From Lophius americanus (Eukaryota; Chordata; Actinopteri; Lophiiformes; Lophiidae), in contig JBBDHG010000151.1 of the NCBI GenBank assembly GCA_037951165.1, positions 434,001 to 498,000 of the forward strand: a DNA stretch of 64,000 nucleotides. The letters are read 5' to 3'. Positions 1-11,762 of this stretch are shown here, one piece after another (the first letter of the stretch is position 1; every line of letters starts with the position of its first letter). The position numbers and the translations under genes are program-made. The notes under the pieces are model-generated. The model was given only the letters and a program-made list of their open reading frames with translations, ran no database searches and was not told where the DNA came from.

Positions 1-565
1 TATTATAGAATCATCACCGCCGCATCCACAGATCCTTTGTTAACTCAAAAACTATGACATGAACCATTTAACCCCCATAGACCTCAGTGTGAGGAAGAAC
101 TGAATTGAATTTGGTAAAGGGCAGTTGTATATTTCAGACACTACGGGGAGTTTTTTCTCCAAAAGTTTTCGGGACATAATTACTCAAGCGTTGGTCCGAT
201 TTAGTCCAAGTTTGAGTCAATGAGATCTATCTTGTATATTTTACTCAAGGAGTTAATATTTACTCACTAGGGGGAGCTCATCTTCACCAAAAACACTGTT
301 GTCCAGAAAAAATTCAAAAACCACATCGTGGATAATTTTCAAATTTGAATAGACATTTCAGTAATAATAATAATAATAATACATTTAATTTATAATGCAG
401 TAAACGTCAGCGTGAGGAAGAACTGGTTTGAGTTTGGGCAAAGTCAATCTCCAAATGTTTTTATGCCGTCATTTCTCATTTGTTGGTCCGATTTAGTCCA
501 ACTTTGGTCGGCATGAATCAACTCGAGATCTATCTTGTATAAATATTTTACTCTAGTAGTAACGT
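1..565 (-). repeat. Family R interspersed repeat, copy 1 (two modules, cut by window edge)
   Basis: This is the reverse-strand form of a repeat that recurs about ten times in the window. Shared blocks, read on the minus strand, are a tail near 1-60 (GGATCTGTGG, TGATGATTCTATAATA), GAGGTCTATGGGGGTT, a GAATTCAGTTCTTCCTCACA-like block, the GGTCCGATTTAGTCCAA complement (190-210) and the AGATCTATCTTGTATA complement (222-240). A second partial module follows at 395-560 with the same order of blocks. The left edge is truncated by the window start. No reading frame or known transposon signature is seen, so it is classed only as an unassigned repeat. Confidence 0.8.
361..381. repeat. (TAA)n microsatellite
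   Basis: About seven TAA/ATA units lie exactly between the two modules of family R copy 1. Confidence 0.85.
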
Positions 566-619
566 CATGATTTGCCAGTTTTTATATAAAGTCTTTTTGT
601 TAATTTTTAAACAAATCTC

Positions 620-697
620 TAAATCGTAGATCTGTAAATGTGTGACACTTCAGTACATTGTGGGACTAATAAAGGCTATCTATCTATCTATCTACAT
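620..697 (+). mobile_element. Non-LTR retrotransposon 3' tail with (TATC)n
   Basis: The sequence TTGTGGGACTAATAAAGG followed by tandem TATC units (about 674-695) is the typical 3' end of fish LINEs that terminate in short tandem repeats. Only the 3' untranslated end is present, as expected of 5'-truncated insertions. The GACTAATAAA block is shared with the tail of the SINE at 7643-7887. Confidence 0.55.
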
Positions 698-2595
698 ACA
701 CTATAGTAACCTGGTAAATGTGGTTACATAAATTTGAAGGGCTGACGCGTGTCTCGCTGCAGAGCTGGAAACACAGACAAGCCGTCGTGTAAGACTCAGG
801 TAGTTCCTCCATTGGCTCCTTGGAGATGATAATTTTGCTTCACTGCTACGATGGATCTATAATGGTTTAGAAATGTGGGATACTACTCGTCTGTATTCCC
901 CAGTGGGTTTACAGCCAACATACCGACCGGGTGTTTGTCTAAATAATGAGCTTTACATTCCTCAACTAAATTCAATAAGTCCTATTTTTATATTTATGGG
1001 TTTATCATCTATTCGACTTTGTACGTCTGTGCCCACATCGGCTTCTTCTCTTGCTTTCCTGCGCCCGCTTTGGGATCACTGTGGCAACAAGCCTTTTCTC
1101 AGCGTCGTTGGTTTGAGCACCGCTTTAATGTGAAGTTTCTGGTTTTCCTCCATTTGCAAGAATAATAAACCTAACCTGAACGTTAAATATAGAATAATAT
1201 CAAGTTTGCAGTGGCACCTATAATAATTATAATGAATATTGTCTTTTATTTTTATGTTTTTTTGTCTGAGATTTTACTCTCTTTAAATTGATCTATATTT
1301 TATACAACTATTTAAAAGTATGCGCGTATTTCAATTATTTTAAATTTGGATCATATATCTTATATCTACATCCATCAATCCATATTCGCCGGTCTTAATG
1401 CGCTGAGATTTTATTGACCAGAAATTTAAAACTAATATGTTTTTTGGGCGTGACTCTTTATCACATGTGCTGCCGACTATGCCGGCGGTTTGGGCTATAA
1501 TATCCATCTCCCTCAGCGTCTCACTGATATCACCGCATAAAAGGTTTTTTGAGAACCGGCACCATTAAGGGTCACTAATCATCCTCCACCACATCCCCAA
1601 TCACTTCTGCCCGCCTCCAAATACAACTCTGGCGCTGGATATGCTTTTTGGTCAGGTGGGGCGGTCGTAAAGCCTCATAATTGTTTAATGGTGCATTTTA
1701 TGAGGCGACACCGTGAGTCAGTGCAGCCTTAAGGCTCTGCATTTCAGAGGATAACACATTGGGTTCGCAAATGCGAGGTTAATAACAGGTGGATATTAGT
1801 TCTTCCCGGTTATAGGCTGCTGCCTGAAATGTGTGTGTCCTGTAGTGGAGGGACAAAAAAAAGAAATCGGTGAATCCAGAGCTTTCTGTCTGTCTGAGTC
1901 AGTCTGACCTTTCTGTCTGAGCTCAAGTGGATTTCAGGGGATGAGGACAAGTAGTCCACCTGTTAATACAAAACATTATTGCAGATGACCTTGAGAAGAT
2001 GCTCTAGTCCCTGAGCAGATGTATAGCATACACACACGCTGGTGGATACACATACATACGAAAGATTGGGGTTGCTGAGGTTGGAATCTACGCCATGCTT
2101 TGCTTCATGATCGAAATAGCTGTCTGCGTGCGGTGGTGCAGGGTAACCTTTATAGTGTCCCACGGTGCTGCTCCAAAAGAGCCGAACAAGCCTCTGTAGA
2201 CAGCCTGCAAATACACACATGCACACGCTTACACACACATCTGAACACACAGACAGACAAAAACTCAAACCCCATCCAGATAAATCTATGGTTTTGTGAA
2301 AATGTGGCTAATTAGTTCCTGGAATTCATCTGTTGCACAGCGAATCACCTGTGTCGTATCAGCAATACCCCTGATTGACCTCCCCAAACTAAACGTGACT
2401 CATTTATAATCTCAAAAAGTATTTCGATAAAGTCAGCAACATATGAACTAAGATCAGATCCCACAGTCACTCAATAATGACAATAAATACAGATAATTAG
2501 ATTTTCTGAGCTCAGTAATAAAACAAGACAGGATTCATATAAGTTAAATTTAGACTGACCAACCAGTTATCTCCTCCATAACGGTCGTGGACAAG
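698..2595. other. No gene recognised; CA-rich patch
   Basis: The longest open frame (873-1133, +, 86 aa) has no domain I recognise. A CA/TG-rich patch at about 2186-2262 produces a Cys/Val/Ser-rich minus frame (1963-2268), which is a composition artefact. Confidence 0.6.
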
Positions 2596-3296
2596 AAACT
2601 GTGTTTCGCACAAAAAGCTCCCCCTAATGTGACCCATTAAAGTGAAACGATTAACATACAAGATGGATCAATTTGTGTAAATTCATATGAGCCAATTTGG
2701 TTATTATCGGACCAAGAGTTAGGAATTTATGAAAAACAGGGTTTCCGTGAGAACAGCTCCTCCTAGTGAGTAAAGTATGATATATAAAAGCTAGAGCTCC
2801 TTGAGACGATTCATAAACACAAAAAGGGTTGAAAACATCTGGAGATTATGATCCTCCTTGTTTCAGAAATTTTCAACCGACATTCCCAGTCCGGATTTTC
2901 CATGGGGGTATAAAATTTGACCAATCCCTACTTTAAATTGTTTTTTGTGTTAACACCAAGGATCTATAGATGATGACAATTCCATAAAGTGCAACAGGTT
3001 TATTTTCTATAATATCCCTGATAACTTTGGGATATTATGGAACATAAACCTGGACTATATTTGGTTGAGAAGCTATGACCCAAAACCTTTGGAAATAAAG
3101 CTCCCCCTAGTGGCAGAAAAATACAATCAACCTTTCCCGAACTCCATCAACGTTCTTTAGTTGCACGACGGTCTATGGGGGCAAAATCTGAAAACGATTC
3201 ATGAAGGCACTCTTGAGTTTTGCGTCAAAATGGAGGATCTGCGGTGGACGACGATGATTCCATAATATCCCAGACTTTTCGGGAATATAATTCAGA
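2596..3296 (+). repeat. Family R repeat, copy 2 (multi-module, with palindromic tails)
   Basis: Family blocks appear in order: AAGCTCCCCCTAATGTG (2615), CTCCTCCTAGTGAGTAAAG (2756), GAGCTCCTTGAGACGATTCA (2795), CATGGGGGTATAAAATTTGA (2901), AAGCTCCCCCTAGTGGCAG (3098), GGTCTATGGGGGCAAAATCT (3170) and GAGGATCTGCGGTGGACGA (3233). Two palindromic tails occur: an internal one at 2999-3056 (arms about 24 bp, 22 matching, loop near 10 nt) and a terminal one at 3259-3293 (CCATAATATCCC facing GGGAATATAAT). It is a head-to-tail dimer or trimer of the repeat. Confidence 0.8.
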
Positions 3297-4116
3297 GAAG
3301 AACTATTATTAATTACTTAACTGCAGATTCCCGCTATTTCACCCTGCTATTAGAAACACCTTCATATTGCCATCAGAACTGTCCAATAATACAGGCACAC
3401 AGGTGATCACACGCGGGCCGGTGTCGCATGACACCGAAACGGATTAAGTGACAAACTCCCATAATGTAGATGACAACCACACGGGCTCAGCGTTGCCGTG
3501 TATCAGAGCTAAGCCTCCTAATCAGATGAGTGTTAAAACTAAAGGCCTGCAGCTTTCATGCACACGAGTGGCTGGGCTAATCCCGACATCCGGGAGAATT
3601 TGAGTCAGGCGACATCGCGGTGACTCACGTTGCAGGAGATAAAGTGGCTGAAGCCCTAAAGCGAGTTTACTTCGGTAACTCCAAACTCTGTGTGGTGGTA
3701 GGTCCTACCGAATCCAATAACGAGGCACGGATATTTATTTGGATTCACTCAGAGAGAAATGCTACGTGACGGTGAATTGGTTTATGCAAATGAGGTGCAA
3801 TAATATGATTTAGCATCCCTTCTCCCAATCCATACCTCGGACTGGACTAGTGTGGTTCTAATTTTAATTAGACTGGATTAACATAATGATTTCCCATTAA
3901 GTGGGCCCCCAGGGACCCCCTCCAGGATGGTTCTCCAATCACACAAGCACACAGGTGTACACACACTCTATCTGTTGCCATTACTTGGAGAACTGTGGGA
4001 GGTGCGACTCCAGTAAAGGGCCATTAACACACAGGACTGGTCTGATAATATCAACGACGTATAAAAACGTCTTGTGTGCTTGTGTAAGGACAAATGAATG
4101 ATGAAATCATCTCTAA
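3297..4116. other. No feature recognised
   Basis: Stop codons are frequent in all frames. The 66-aa frame at 3901-4101 has no recognisable domain. A short palindrome (GGTGTC/GACACC, near 3420) is the only local structure noticed. Confidence 0.55.
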
Positions 4117-5047
4117 CCAGTCAAGACACGGACTCCACCGGACCTCTGAAGGTGGGCTGGGGTATCTGGCACCACAGCGTTAGCACCAGATTCTTTTTTT
4201 TCTGGAAACGGTGACGTGGCGCCTCCATGAGTCGTGTTTGTTTGTCCAGCACATTCCACAGACGATGAATTGGAGCGGAAGATCTGGGGAATTTCGAGGC
4301 CAGGTCAACTCCATTATCTTGTTGTTGAGCCCCTCAAACCATCTTCCATGATTTTGTGCAGATTATCCTGCTGGACGTGGACACTGCCATCAGGGAATAC
4401 CGTTTTGTGAAGTGGGTGCAACAATGTTCAGGTTGGCCTTTTGTGTCAAAGTCATCCTCATCCAGATTCTTCTTCCAGCAATGCATCCTGTTACCAAGTC
4501 TTCCCAAGTTTAGCAGCGTAAACACACCTGCCTATCCAAATAATGTAAAGAAAACATGACACCTCAGACCAAACCGCCTTCTTCCACTGATACGAGGTCC
4601 AGTTCTGATGCTTATATGCCCATTGCAGAGGCTTTCGGCGGAGGACAGGTGGCAACATGGGTAGACGGACCATCCTGTAGCTACACAGCCTCAAATGAAT
4701 AATCTGGATGCCCTGTTTTTCTGCGATTTTGGCTACAGCAGCTCTCCCGTGTGATCAGATAACACGAGCTTCCCCATAGGCACCCATGACCCTGTCACCA
4801 TGTCACCAGTTGTCCTTCCTTAGATCCATTCAGGAGGAACTAACCACTGCCAACTAGGAACAAACAACAAGGTTTTTGTAGATGACTCGGACTCAGTTAC
4901 CAAAGTTCCTCAGAACCCGACACTAGTGTAGCAAAATATTATTTTTCTTGCTAACATATCTAAACATGTGCCAGGTGCCAAATTTAGCGAGGTAAGTAAT
5001 GCTATTCACTTCACCTGTCAATGGGTATGATTACGGCTGATTATTGT
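4117..5047 (-). mobile_element. Tc1-like DNA transposon remnant, family TcA copy A
   Basis: The transposase is on the minus strand in pieces. At 4491-4694 it reads PMLPPVLRRKPLQWAYKHQN and then NWTSYQWKKAVWSE, matching the segment of Tc1-family transposases that leads into the first catalytic Asp; here the expected Asp position reads Glu. QQDN, around the second catalytic Asp, survives near 4360. LTLWCQIPQPTFRGPVES near 4150 marks the C-terminus, and the third acidic residue (PIE in the family, PIH here) is lost. Frameshifts separate the blocks. The right end (ATTCACTTCACCTGTCAATG, then GATTACGGCTGAT, about 5005-5043) matches the element's terminal region; the left terminal repeat is not visible. 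It is non-autonomous and old. Confidence 0.85.
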
Positions 5048-6375
5048 TGACTCACCAACATGGCATCATGGCGGTTCAATATAAGTTGCCACTGCAAACT
5101 TTTGGAGAGCATCTTTTCCTCAAGTCCAAATGAAGAGGCACAACCAGTAACAGGAGTGAAAGCCGTGAACTGGGGATCCCTGTGGATGGAAAACAGGTAG
5201 CAGGGGGTTTGCTCGGTTACCGCTTGACACACTTACACTCACACACACTGATGCTGGATGCCGTTTTCTCTGAACTGGGGCAAATTTCAAACAAATCTCC
5301 TCCGCCTATCACATCCTGTCCTTCGCAGTTTACATCACTAGTGAACACAGCGGAGGGAGAAGAGCAATCTTCAGGCTGACCTAAAAACAACTCCTGGAGG
5401 ACGCTCTACGTGTCTGAAAGACACAAGGCCACACTATCAAATATTTACCAAAATGCTGTACTCGACCGGTGCACGGAGGGGTGGGGGGTGGGGGGGGGGG
5501 GCTGTTAGGTAGGAAAAGTCTTTGAAAGTGATCCCAATGTCTCTGTGCAGTTGTACGCTGCATCGCTCTCTCCCTGAGTGACGTTTGAATTGCGATAAAG
5601 AGAAAATAAAAAGAAGAAACTCTTCCTTTTCTTTCCCACATGCCCTCAATTCAACCGAACAGTTATGCGGGCCGGTATGGAGTCTTTCAGCGTGTGACGG
5701 ATGCTCGCTGTAATTCTTTCAATGCTCTGGGATCATGAGAGAGCATTTGCATATGTATGATCGGGCTGCACAATAAGTAATCTTGCCAACACATGCATGG
5801 ATTCACTACGCACCAGTGACTTCGGCCCTCAAGCCCAATTTCACACGGTCTTTGAAATTAAGGTTCCTTTTCGGGTTCATTTTTGTCATTGAAATTACTC
5901 AGCATGTGTTCGACGCAGCTCCAAAAGGGAAAGTCTGGAAACCCAATCCCTCACATGAAAACTAGCCGAAGGGCCATTTAAAACTCTCTTTGTGGACTCT
6001 CAACCCTCTAAATTCCATCTCAGCGCCCATCAAAATAGTTTACTATGACAGTTATTATTATTTCCAACTGCCCCCCCCCCTGAGAGAAACTATGCATTTT
6101 ATATTATTTACCAATTTATGTACTCTCATTTCCTTTCAGCTTGGGGCAACAGTGTGGGCAGAGTTTTGCTGTCATTTAAGGTGACGCTACATTTCTCCAA
6201 TTCTAAACGCGTCAATCTACCTGCTATAACAAACTCGCACCAACGGGATCATTTGAGATTATTTGCATCACTTTTAATTTTGCATTGCATTTTTGTAAAT
6301 GCACATACACCTTATCTAAATTGGATGTAGTCAACCAGAGGTGACAGATGGATAATGTTGTGAACCCAGACATGG
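5048..6375. other. No gene recognised; homopolymer G and C tracts
   Basis: It contains a G-run at 5478-5501 with two T interruptions (a possible G-quadruplex on the + strand) and a C10 run at 6071-6080. Open frames up to 98 aa overlap on both strands and show no domain. Confidence 0.55.
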
Positions 6376-6548
6376 TCTGTAATCGTAGTTTTGGTGAAAA
6401 AAGCTCCACCTGGTGAGTAAAATATGAACTATAAGAGTAAAATATGACATAAACAACATAGATCTCCTTGAGTCGATTCATATGCAACAAGTTTGGACTG
6501 ACTCCGACCAACGGTTGCAAAATTATGGCCCGAAAACTATGATGGAAT
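6376..6548 (+). repeat. Family R repeat, copy 3 (short, single module)
   Basis: Blocks present: AAGCTCCACCTGGTGAGTAA (6406), AATATGACATAAACAACATA, TAGATCTCCTTGAGTCGATT (6459), then TTTGGACTGACTCCGACCAA and AAATTATGGCCCGAAAACTA. This is one of the best-preserved body modules, but it lacks both the head and the palindromic tail. Confidence 0.85.
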
Positions 6549-7642
6549 CTTCATTATGGGTTTTCTTTTTCTTTAAATGGATAATGTTTTTTTTTAAGCA
6601 AAACATCCAGATCCAGATTCAGTTGCGAGGGCAGTTTCAATGTATTGTACACAACAACAGCTAGAATAATGTTATAAACTGACATCTTCGTACCTCATAT
6701 AATATTTTGTAATGGGGTTTTGGTTAACTCATATGAGGAGAATAATGAGGAAGAGGAGAGAGATCAGGAGTTGGGACAGAGAGTGCGAAAAACCAAGATG
6801 GACGGTGTCAAGAGTAGTCAAAATGCCAAGTCGGATTCTTGTTTGCCAAAATTCAATACAGTGGATTCTGCATCACTAAGCAGTGCACTAATTCCACTGC
6901 AAAACAAAGCCAATGCGCAGTATCTGCAGAATGCCAAACTGAGAAAAACAGAATTTTATTTGTTTTTCTTCCACCAAGCTTATGCATCACATTATATTTA
7001 ACTAGCAAGTACATCATTGATTTGATGAGAGTGAAGTGAATTTCAAGTACATCAGAGGAAGACCCTCAGGCTGACTGCAGGGGCTTTACTGCAAATGCTG
7101 GGGTGTTATTGTATTTGAAGTTCTCCCAACCGTCTTGCAAGTACTCCCTTTGCTTTATTTATTATCAGTTTATTAAAAAAAATGTGTAATATGTTTGTGT
7201 TTTGAGGAGGAGAGGGGAGGAAGGTGCATGGACAGAGAGCAAAGTGGGACAGGAAACGAGAAAGCAGAGAGACGGTTAAGATTCCCTTTCTCTATTTATG
7301 TGAACAAAAAGCATATTAATAGATGGAGCTGTACCTGCATGAAAACCGAGCCACCCTAAAGGTCAGACCCCCCATGTCAAAGTACTTTTCTTCCAACACT
7401 TCCGTGCTGCATTTCTCGTCCTGGCCACTAGGGGGTGGAGCTCCTCTGCTCTGAGTAGCCCTATAGACATGACAGGGAGAGACGAGAAAGTGATGCCATG
7501 ATTTGAAACGAGCAGCCTTGTAAACATGCCACAAACTGCTGTTAAAGATGATAATGAAAATGGAGGGGGCCAGAGTGCACAATGAATCCATTTCCCAATA
7601 GACATAAAGGGGAGGAGAAAGTAAGCCATGGCAGTTCAAGTA
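6549..7642. other. No feature recognised
   Basis: AT-rich with T-runs at about 6560-6600 and a purine-rich GGAGGAGAGGGGAGG patch at 7205-7221. Minus frames at 7316-7639 (107 and 88 aa) overlap each other and show no family features. Confidence 0.5.
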
Positions 7643-7887
7643 GAATCCTTTTTTTTATTAGTCACATAGAGTCATACACAGTACAACATAGTGAAATTAC
7701 TTCTCTGCATTTGACCCATCCCTGAGGGAGCAGTGGGCAGCCCCTCGTGGAGCGCCCGGGGAGCTAAGGATTCAGGGTCTTGCTCAAGGACCCTACGACA
7801 AGTAGACCCTGGTGGGATTCGAACCGGCTACCTTCCGATCTTCTGATTGGGAGACGGCCGCTCTACCCACTGAGCCACAGCCGCCCC
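7643..7887 (-). mobile_element. tRNA-derived SINE, near full length
   Basis: Read on the minus strand, the head is GGGGCGGCTGTGGCTCAGTG, with an intact Pol III A box (TGGCTCAGTGG, complement of 7867-7877) and B box (GGTTCGAATCC, complement of 7815-7825). The tRNA-unrelated body follows (TTGAGCAAGACCCTGAATCC; CTGCTCCCTCAGGGATGGGT; CAAATGCAGAGAAGTAATTT), and a 3' tail GTGACTAATAAAAAAAAGG. This head-body-tail order is that of a SINE transcribed by RNA polymerase III and mobilised in trans by a LINE. The direct repeat AAGTA on both sides (7638-7642, 7888-7892) may be a short target-site duplication. Another copy is at 54555-54752. Confidence 0.9.
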
Positions 7888-7892
7888 AAGTA

Positions 7893-9610
7893 AACGCAGT
7901 AGAAGGGAGAAAATTTGATTTCACATCATCGAGTAGGAGCCATTACAACGCCGCCCTCTTAACTCCTTCTGTGTTTTGGAGGGATAATAGCCTCACTCGT
8001 TCCTTTAAGGCAATTATTGCAGCCTTTAATTGCATTGTTGTGAAGAGTGACATCTCTGTCACTCACCGGTGTCTGCTGTGTTTGTTCACTCTCTGCGGCT
8101 GTCACTCACACCTGCTAAGTGTCTGCTCGGTACGATGTATGCGTGTTTTCCTGTGAGTGACTGAGTGGCAGTGACACCTTTTGATAAACTTGCTTGCAGG
8201 GATGGCATTGTCTGGTGAGGTGACACAGGGCGGTGATGAAATCTGTTTAGAGTTTCGCTGCAGGTGAGGCGTCCACAGCGGGATCTTTGAAAGATTGTAT
8301 GCTTTTATTTCCACCCTGATAAGATCCTGCGTTCCGTCATGGGAATTGATCGGAGGCGGCCCAGGCTAGAGGCCAACGCTGGCTGTCCAGAATCCTCGTG
8401 TGTCGCTGTCAGTATCTGCTTGTATGTCCATCACCGGGTTGACCCGGGAAGGGTGGCTCATGCTGGAGGCTAAGAACGGGAGCCCAGCGCTGCACGAAGA
8501 AACAGAAGACGATGACGGATAGAAATGAGGTGAAGTTGGGCTGTCAGCGATAAGATGTATTAGATCATGGAAGATCATTTTATATGACATGATAGGAAGG
8601 AAGCTCTCCAAGACGGAGGAGGAGGATGGGCTGACCTGGAGCAAGAGAAGAAGGAAGAAATAGTAAGATTTGGATCCAGCATAAAAAATTGGTATAAGGA
8701 GATTTTGCTTGAAACTAAAAATTGAGTTTGAGGTTGATAGTCCCGATCTTGCTTCCAGTACAACCTCTCTCTACTTTGTGACGGCAGGAAGGTCCTTCCT
8801 CTGGATCTGGATTTTCATACTCTTGGAGTAATTTTTAATGAATAGATGTATCGATTACTGGCATTACTTTGCTAATTCTTTATTTAAAAATGTTATGGGT
8901 TCAGTCATTTTCAGAGTTTGGGATCCACTTAGGATCCTCAGCGCAGGTGGAGTTCAGTTATTTAGTACTGATGAAATACAAACCTGCATCAGGGGTTAAA
9001 ACCATGATTGCAGTCCAAACGAGCGAGCAATATCCACATGGAAAAGGCCGAGGGTAATCGAAGTATCAGGCGGTCTTGGTGTATGGGTTACAATGTATTC
9101 CCAGAACAAATAGTCCGGAAAAAGGAGGCCATAACAGAGTCCAGAGAAAAAAAACTTGAAATAAATCTAAGTAATGATGAAAGACACTTTCACGGGAAAA
9201 ACACCAGAAATGCGAGATATGACTGAACATGAGTGTCAAGAGAACATCCATATTACACCATGACTTCCATAACGGACTGACAAAGAAGACGTAAACGTAG
9301 AGAATTTAATAGACGTGGAGTAATGAGACGTAACTGGCAAGAAAGACGAGGGGCGGGTGAAAGAAGAAGACCACCAGTGTAGAAGGAAAGAGGAGGAAAA
9401 AAAAGAACTGGAAACATGAAACAGGAGATCCAACGACGTGAAGGGAAAGAGATAACTGAGCGAGTAAGGGGGCAAGTATATATCAAGATAAACGATGGCT
9501 GGAAGTATAAAGTGAAAGGGAGATACTCTTTCAAAATGAAACAGGAAGTAACGAACTCCCAAAACAGAAAAAAGACAAAAAAGGATGTTTTAAGGAACAC
9601 TGTAAATATG
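7893..9610. other. No gene recognised; purine-rich tract 9120-9470
   Basis: The + strand of 9120-9470 is strongly A/G-biased. It yields Lys/Glu-rich plus frames and Phe/Ser-rich minus frames (9236-9600, 108-115 aa), which I read as composition artefacts. The minus frame at 8366-8644 is Ser/Pro-rich without a domain. Confidence 0.5.
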
Positions 9611-10037
9611 TATACTCAAATCTGCCGTAACATTAGGTGACAGCTGAAGACAGAACAATAGATTAATCTTGTTACCAAGGCGCCTGTCAGAGGGCGGGAT
9701 AACAGGCCATCAGTCAAAATTTTGTCCTGAGGGTGACTTTGCCAAGAGCCAAAATTGTAATGGCTAGACAACTGGGTCAAGGCATACCTTCAATGTTCGT
9801 GGTCCACAGCGATGAGTAGCAGGAAGGATAACTTGAGAACCAGCAGCAGGGTCGTTGGCACCAAATGCTGAGTGGTGTGTGTGGGGAGACAAGGCGGAGC
9901 CAGGGTTGTCTGATCAAACAGAGGAGCCAGTGGAGCATACTGCTGTAAAAGTGAAAGCCGGTTCTGATAGAAACCCGTCCGAAAACAGCGCAGACACTAT
10001 AATAAGCAGGTGGTTTCAATGTTATGGCTGATCGGAG
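9611..10037 (+). mobile_element. Tc1-like family TcA copy D, internally deleted (MITE-like)
   Basis: Both ends of the TcA element are present and most of the middle is missing. The left end (9611-9650: CTGCCGTAACATTAGGTGAC) and the right end (GTGGTTTCAATGTTATGGCT, then GATCGG, about 10011-10036) are inverted relative to each other. Inside, GGGCGGGATAACAGGCC, ATTTTGTCCTGAGGGTGA and TTGTAATGGCTAGACAACTG (coding for the N-terminal IVMARQLGQ of the transposase) are followed by GGTTCTGATAGAAACCCGTC. The sequence then jumps to the terminus, removing about two thirds of the transposase. Length is about 430 bp. It could only move by borrowing transposase. Confidence 0.8.
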
Positions 10038-11312
10038 GAAAACACTGAGCCTTATCATTCAAAGCACACATCGTCCATTAGCAGGCCCAAAGACTTTGAG
10101 AAGATAAATTGATTTTTAATTGGCTTAGGCGATGTGGCTCAGCGTGATGGCTTTATGGGGGGTAACAAAGTGTGTGTGACGCCTGCTGGTCATTGTTATC
10201 CACAACATACACACACACTCATGCAGAGCACTGGCAAACCCCCTTGAGTGTGGCTATAATGATGTTAATTGAGAGGTAGAAACTCCATGCCCCTCACGCC
10301 CAACTAGTCGCCGGGAACAGGATAATCATCAAGCCCATGCACTGACTTCCTCTCCTTGGCCCACAATCCTTTGCTGCTGCGATTTCTCAGGGGCTTAGCT
10401 GGTGTCAGGAACCCTTTTCATCCCTCAGCTCTGCTCTGACAGAGCAGCCTATTAAACTTGCCTTTATTATAGAGGGTCTTGATCTTCTTAAAATAAAGTC
10501 TGGGGAGACTATCACAGATGGTGTTGGGTTTCGTTTCAACATTCGTCACTATTCTTTTCCAACATCTCACATCCTACAAAAGCAGCAGGCCTGTATGCAA
10601 ATGCACAAGCAAAAACCGGTGCTTATAACGCCACATATGGACCCGTGCAACCTCCCTGAAGGCAAGGCACTGTCTTTCGAAGAGGAAGGCATGAAAAAAA
10701 ACGTGATTGGGAACGGAGCGCTATCTGACGGCCCCGAGCGTCTTCACAGAGAGGACGCGTCACAACTCTGAGGATGAGGACGAGGATATGGTGGGGGGTG
10801 AGGGGGCTCCTGTTTTTGATGTAATCTCAGCGGTAAACACAAACCCGAGAGGTACCGGCAGGAGCGGCGATTCATCTCCGAGACATGTGACATAGTGTAA
10901 CGGCAATTACGAACAGACGATTTAAATACTGCGGCCGAGGTGATTTTTGCGGGGGGGGATTATTAGCTTTAGTCACTGCTCCTAAAGCGACGGCACAAAT
11001 AGGCCTGCTCATAAACAGGAAATTGGCTGGTAATGGAGAAAAAATGTATTTTTCTGTTGTGGAGGCTATTCAAGGAGAAGTATCATTACTACAAGTTATT
11101 GCATTCATTATCCCGCCAGAGTAAACATCAGAATCCCACTTATTCAGCAACTGTATTACACTTGGAGTGTTTTCATGTACTCCAGCCTTTTTACACTGTT
11201 TAAAAATAATTGAAACAACAGACATATTATTTATAGTCCTGCCTTATCTGTTGTGGTATCGGGAATATTACCTGAAGAATAATTACACTTCCACTCAGCT
11301 CCTTAGCCTAAT
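10038..11312. other. No gene recognised
   Basis: It contains a short G8 run near 10952 and a GA-rich EDEDED-type frame at 10707-10895 (62 aa) without a domain. Confidence 0.5.
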
Positions 11313-11624
11313 GGAGAGAGAGAGAGACAGTTACAGAAAGAGAGAGATAGAGAGAGAGAGAGAAAAAAAGAGAGAGAGAGAAAGATAAAGGGAGAGCGAG
11401 AGAGAGACAGAAAGAGAGAGCGAGAGAGAGACAGAAAGAGAGAGATAGAGACAGAGAGAGAGAGAGATAGAGAAAGAGAGAAAGAGAGATACGGAAAGAC
11501 AGAGAGAGACAGATACAGAAAGAGAGAGAGACACAAGGAGAGAGAGAGAGAGACAGATACAGAAAGAGAGATACAGAAAGAGAGAGACAGATAAAGAAAG
11601 AGAGAGACAGGCACACAGAGAGAG

Positions 11625-11673
<49 letters not shown>

Positions 11674-11762
11674 GTGAGAGACAGAGAGAGAGAGAGAGAG
11701 AGAAAGGGAGAGAGAGAGAGAGAGAGAGATAGAGAAAGGGAGAGAGAGAGAGAGAGAGAGGG
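11313..11762 (+). repeat. (GA)n-rich simple repeat, about 450 bp
   Basis: An almost uninterrupted purine tract of GA units with CAGA, GATA and AAAG interruptions. The interruptions form loose higher-order units such as ACAGAAAGAGAGAG and GAGATAGAGA, suggesting repeated expansion. The complementary strand gives Leu/Ser-rich open frames up to 173 aa (11303-11824); these are artefacts. Long mirror-symmetric GA tracts can adopt triplex (H-DNA) structures. Confidence 0.95.

Noticed and set aside
5381..5649. Pro-rich minus-strand frames at 5381-5649
   Set aside because: The Pro run comes from the G-rich homopolymer tract at 5478-5501.
7815..7877. Functional tRNA gene on the minus strand
   Set aside because: A and B boxes are present but the flanks continue into a SINE body and the cloverleaf arms do not close as in a mature tRNA.
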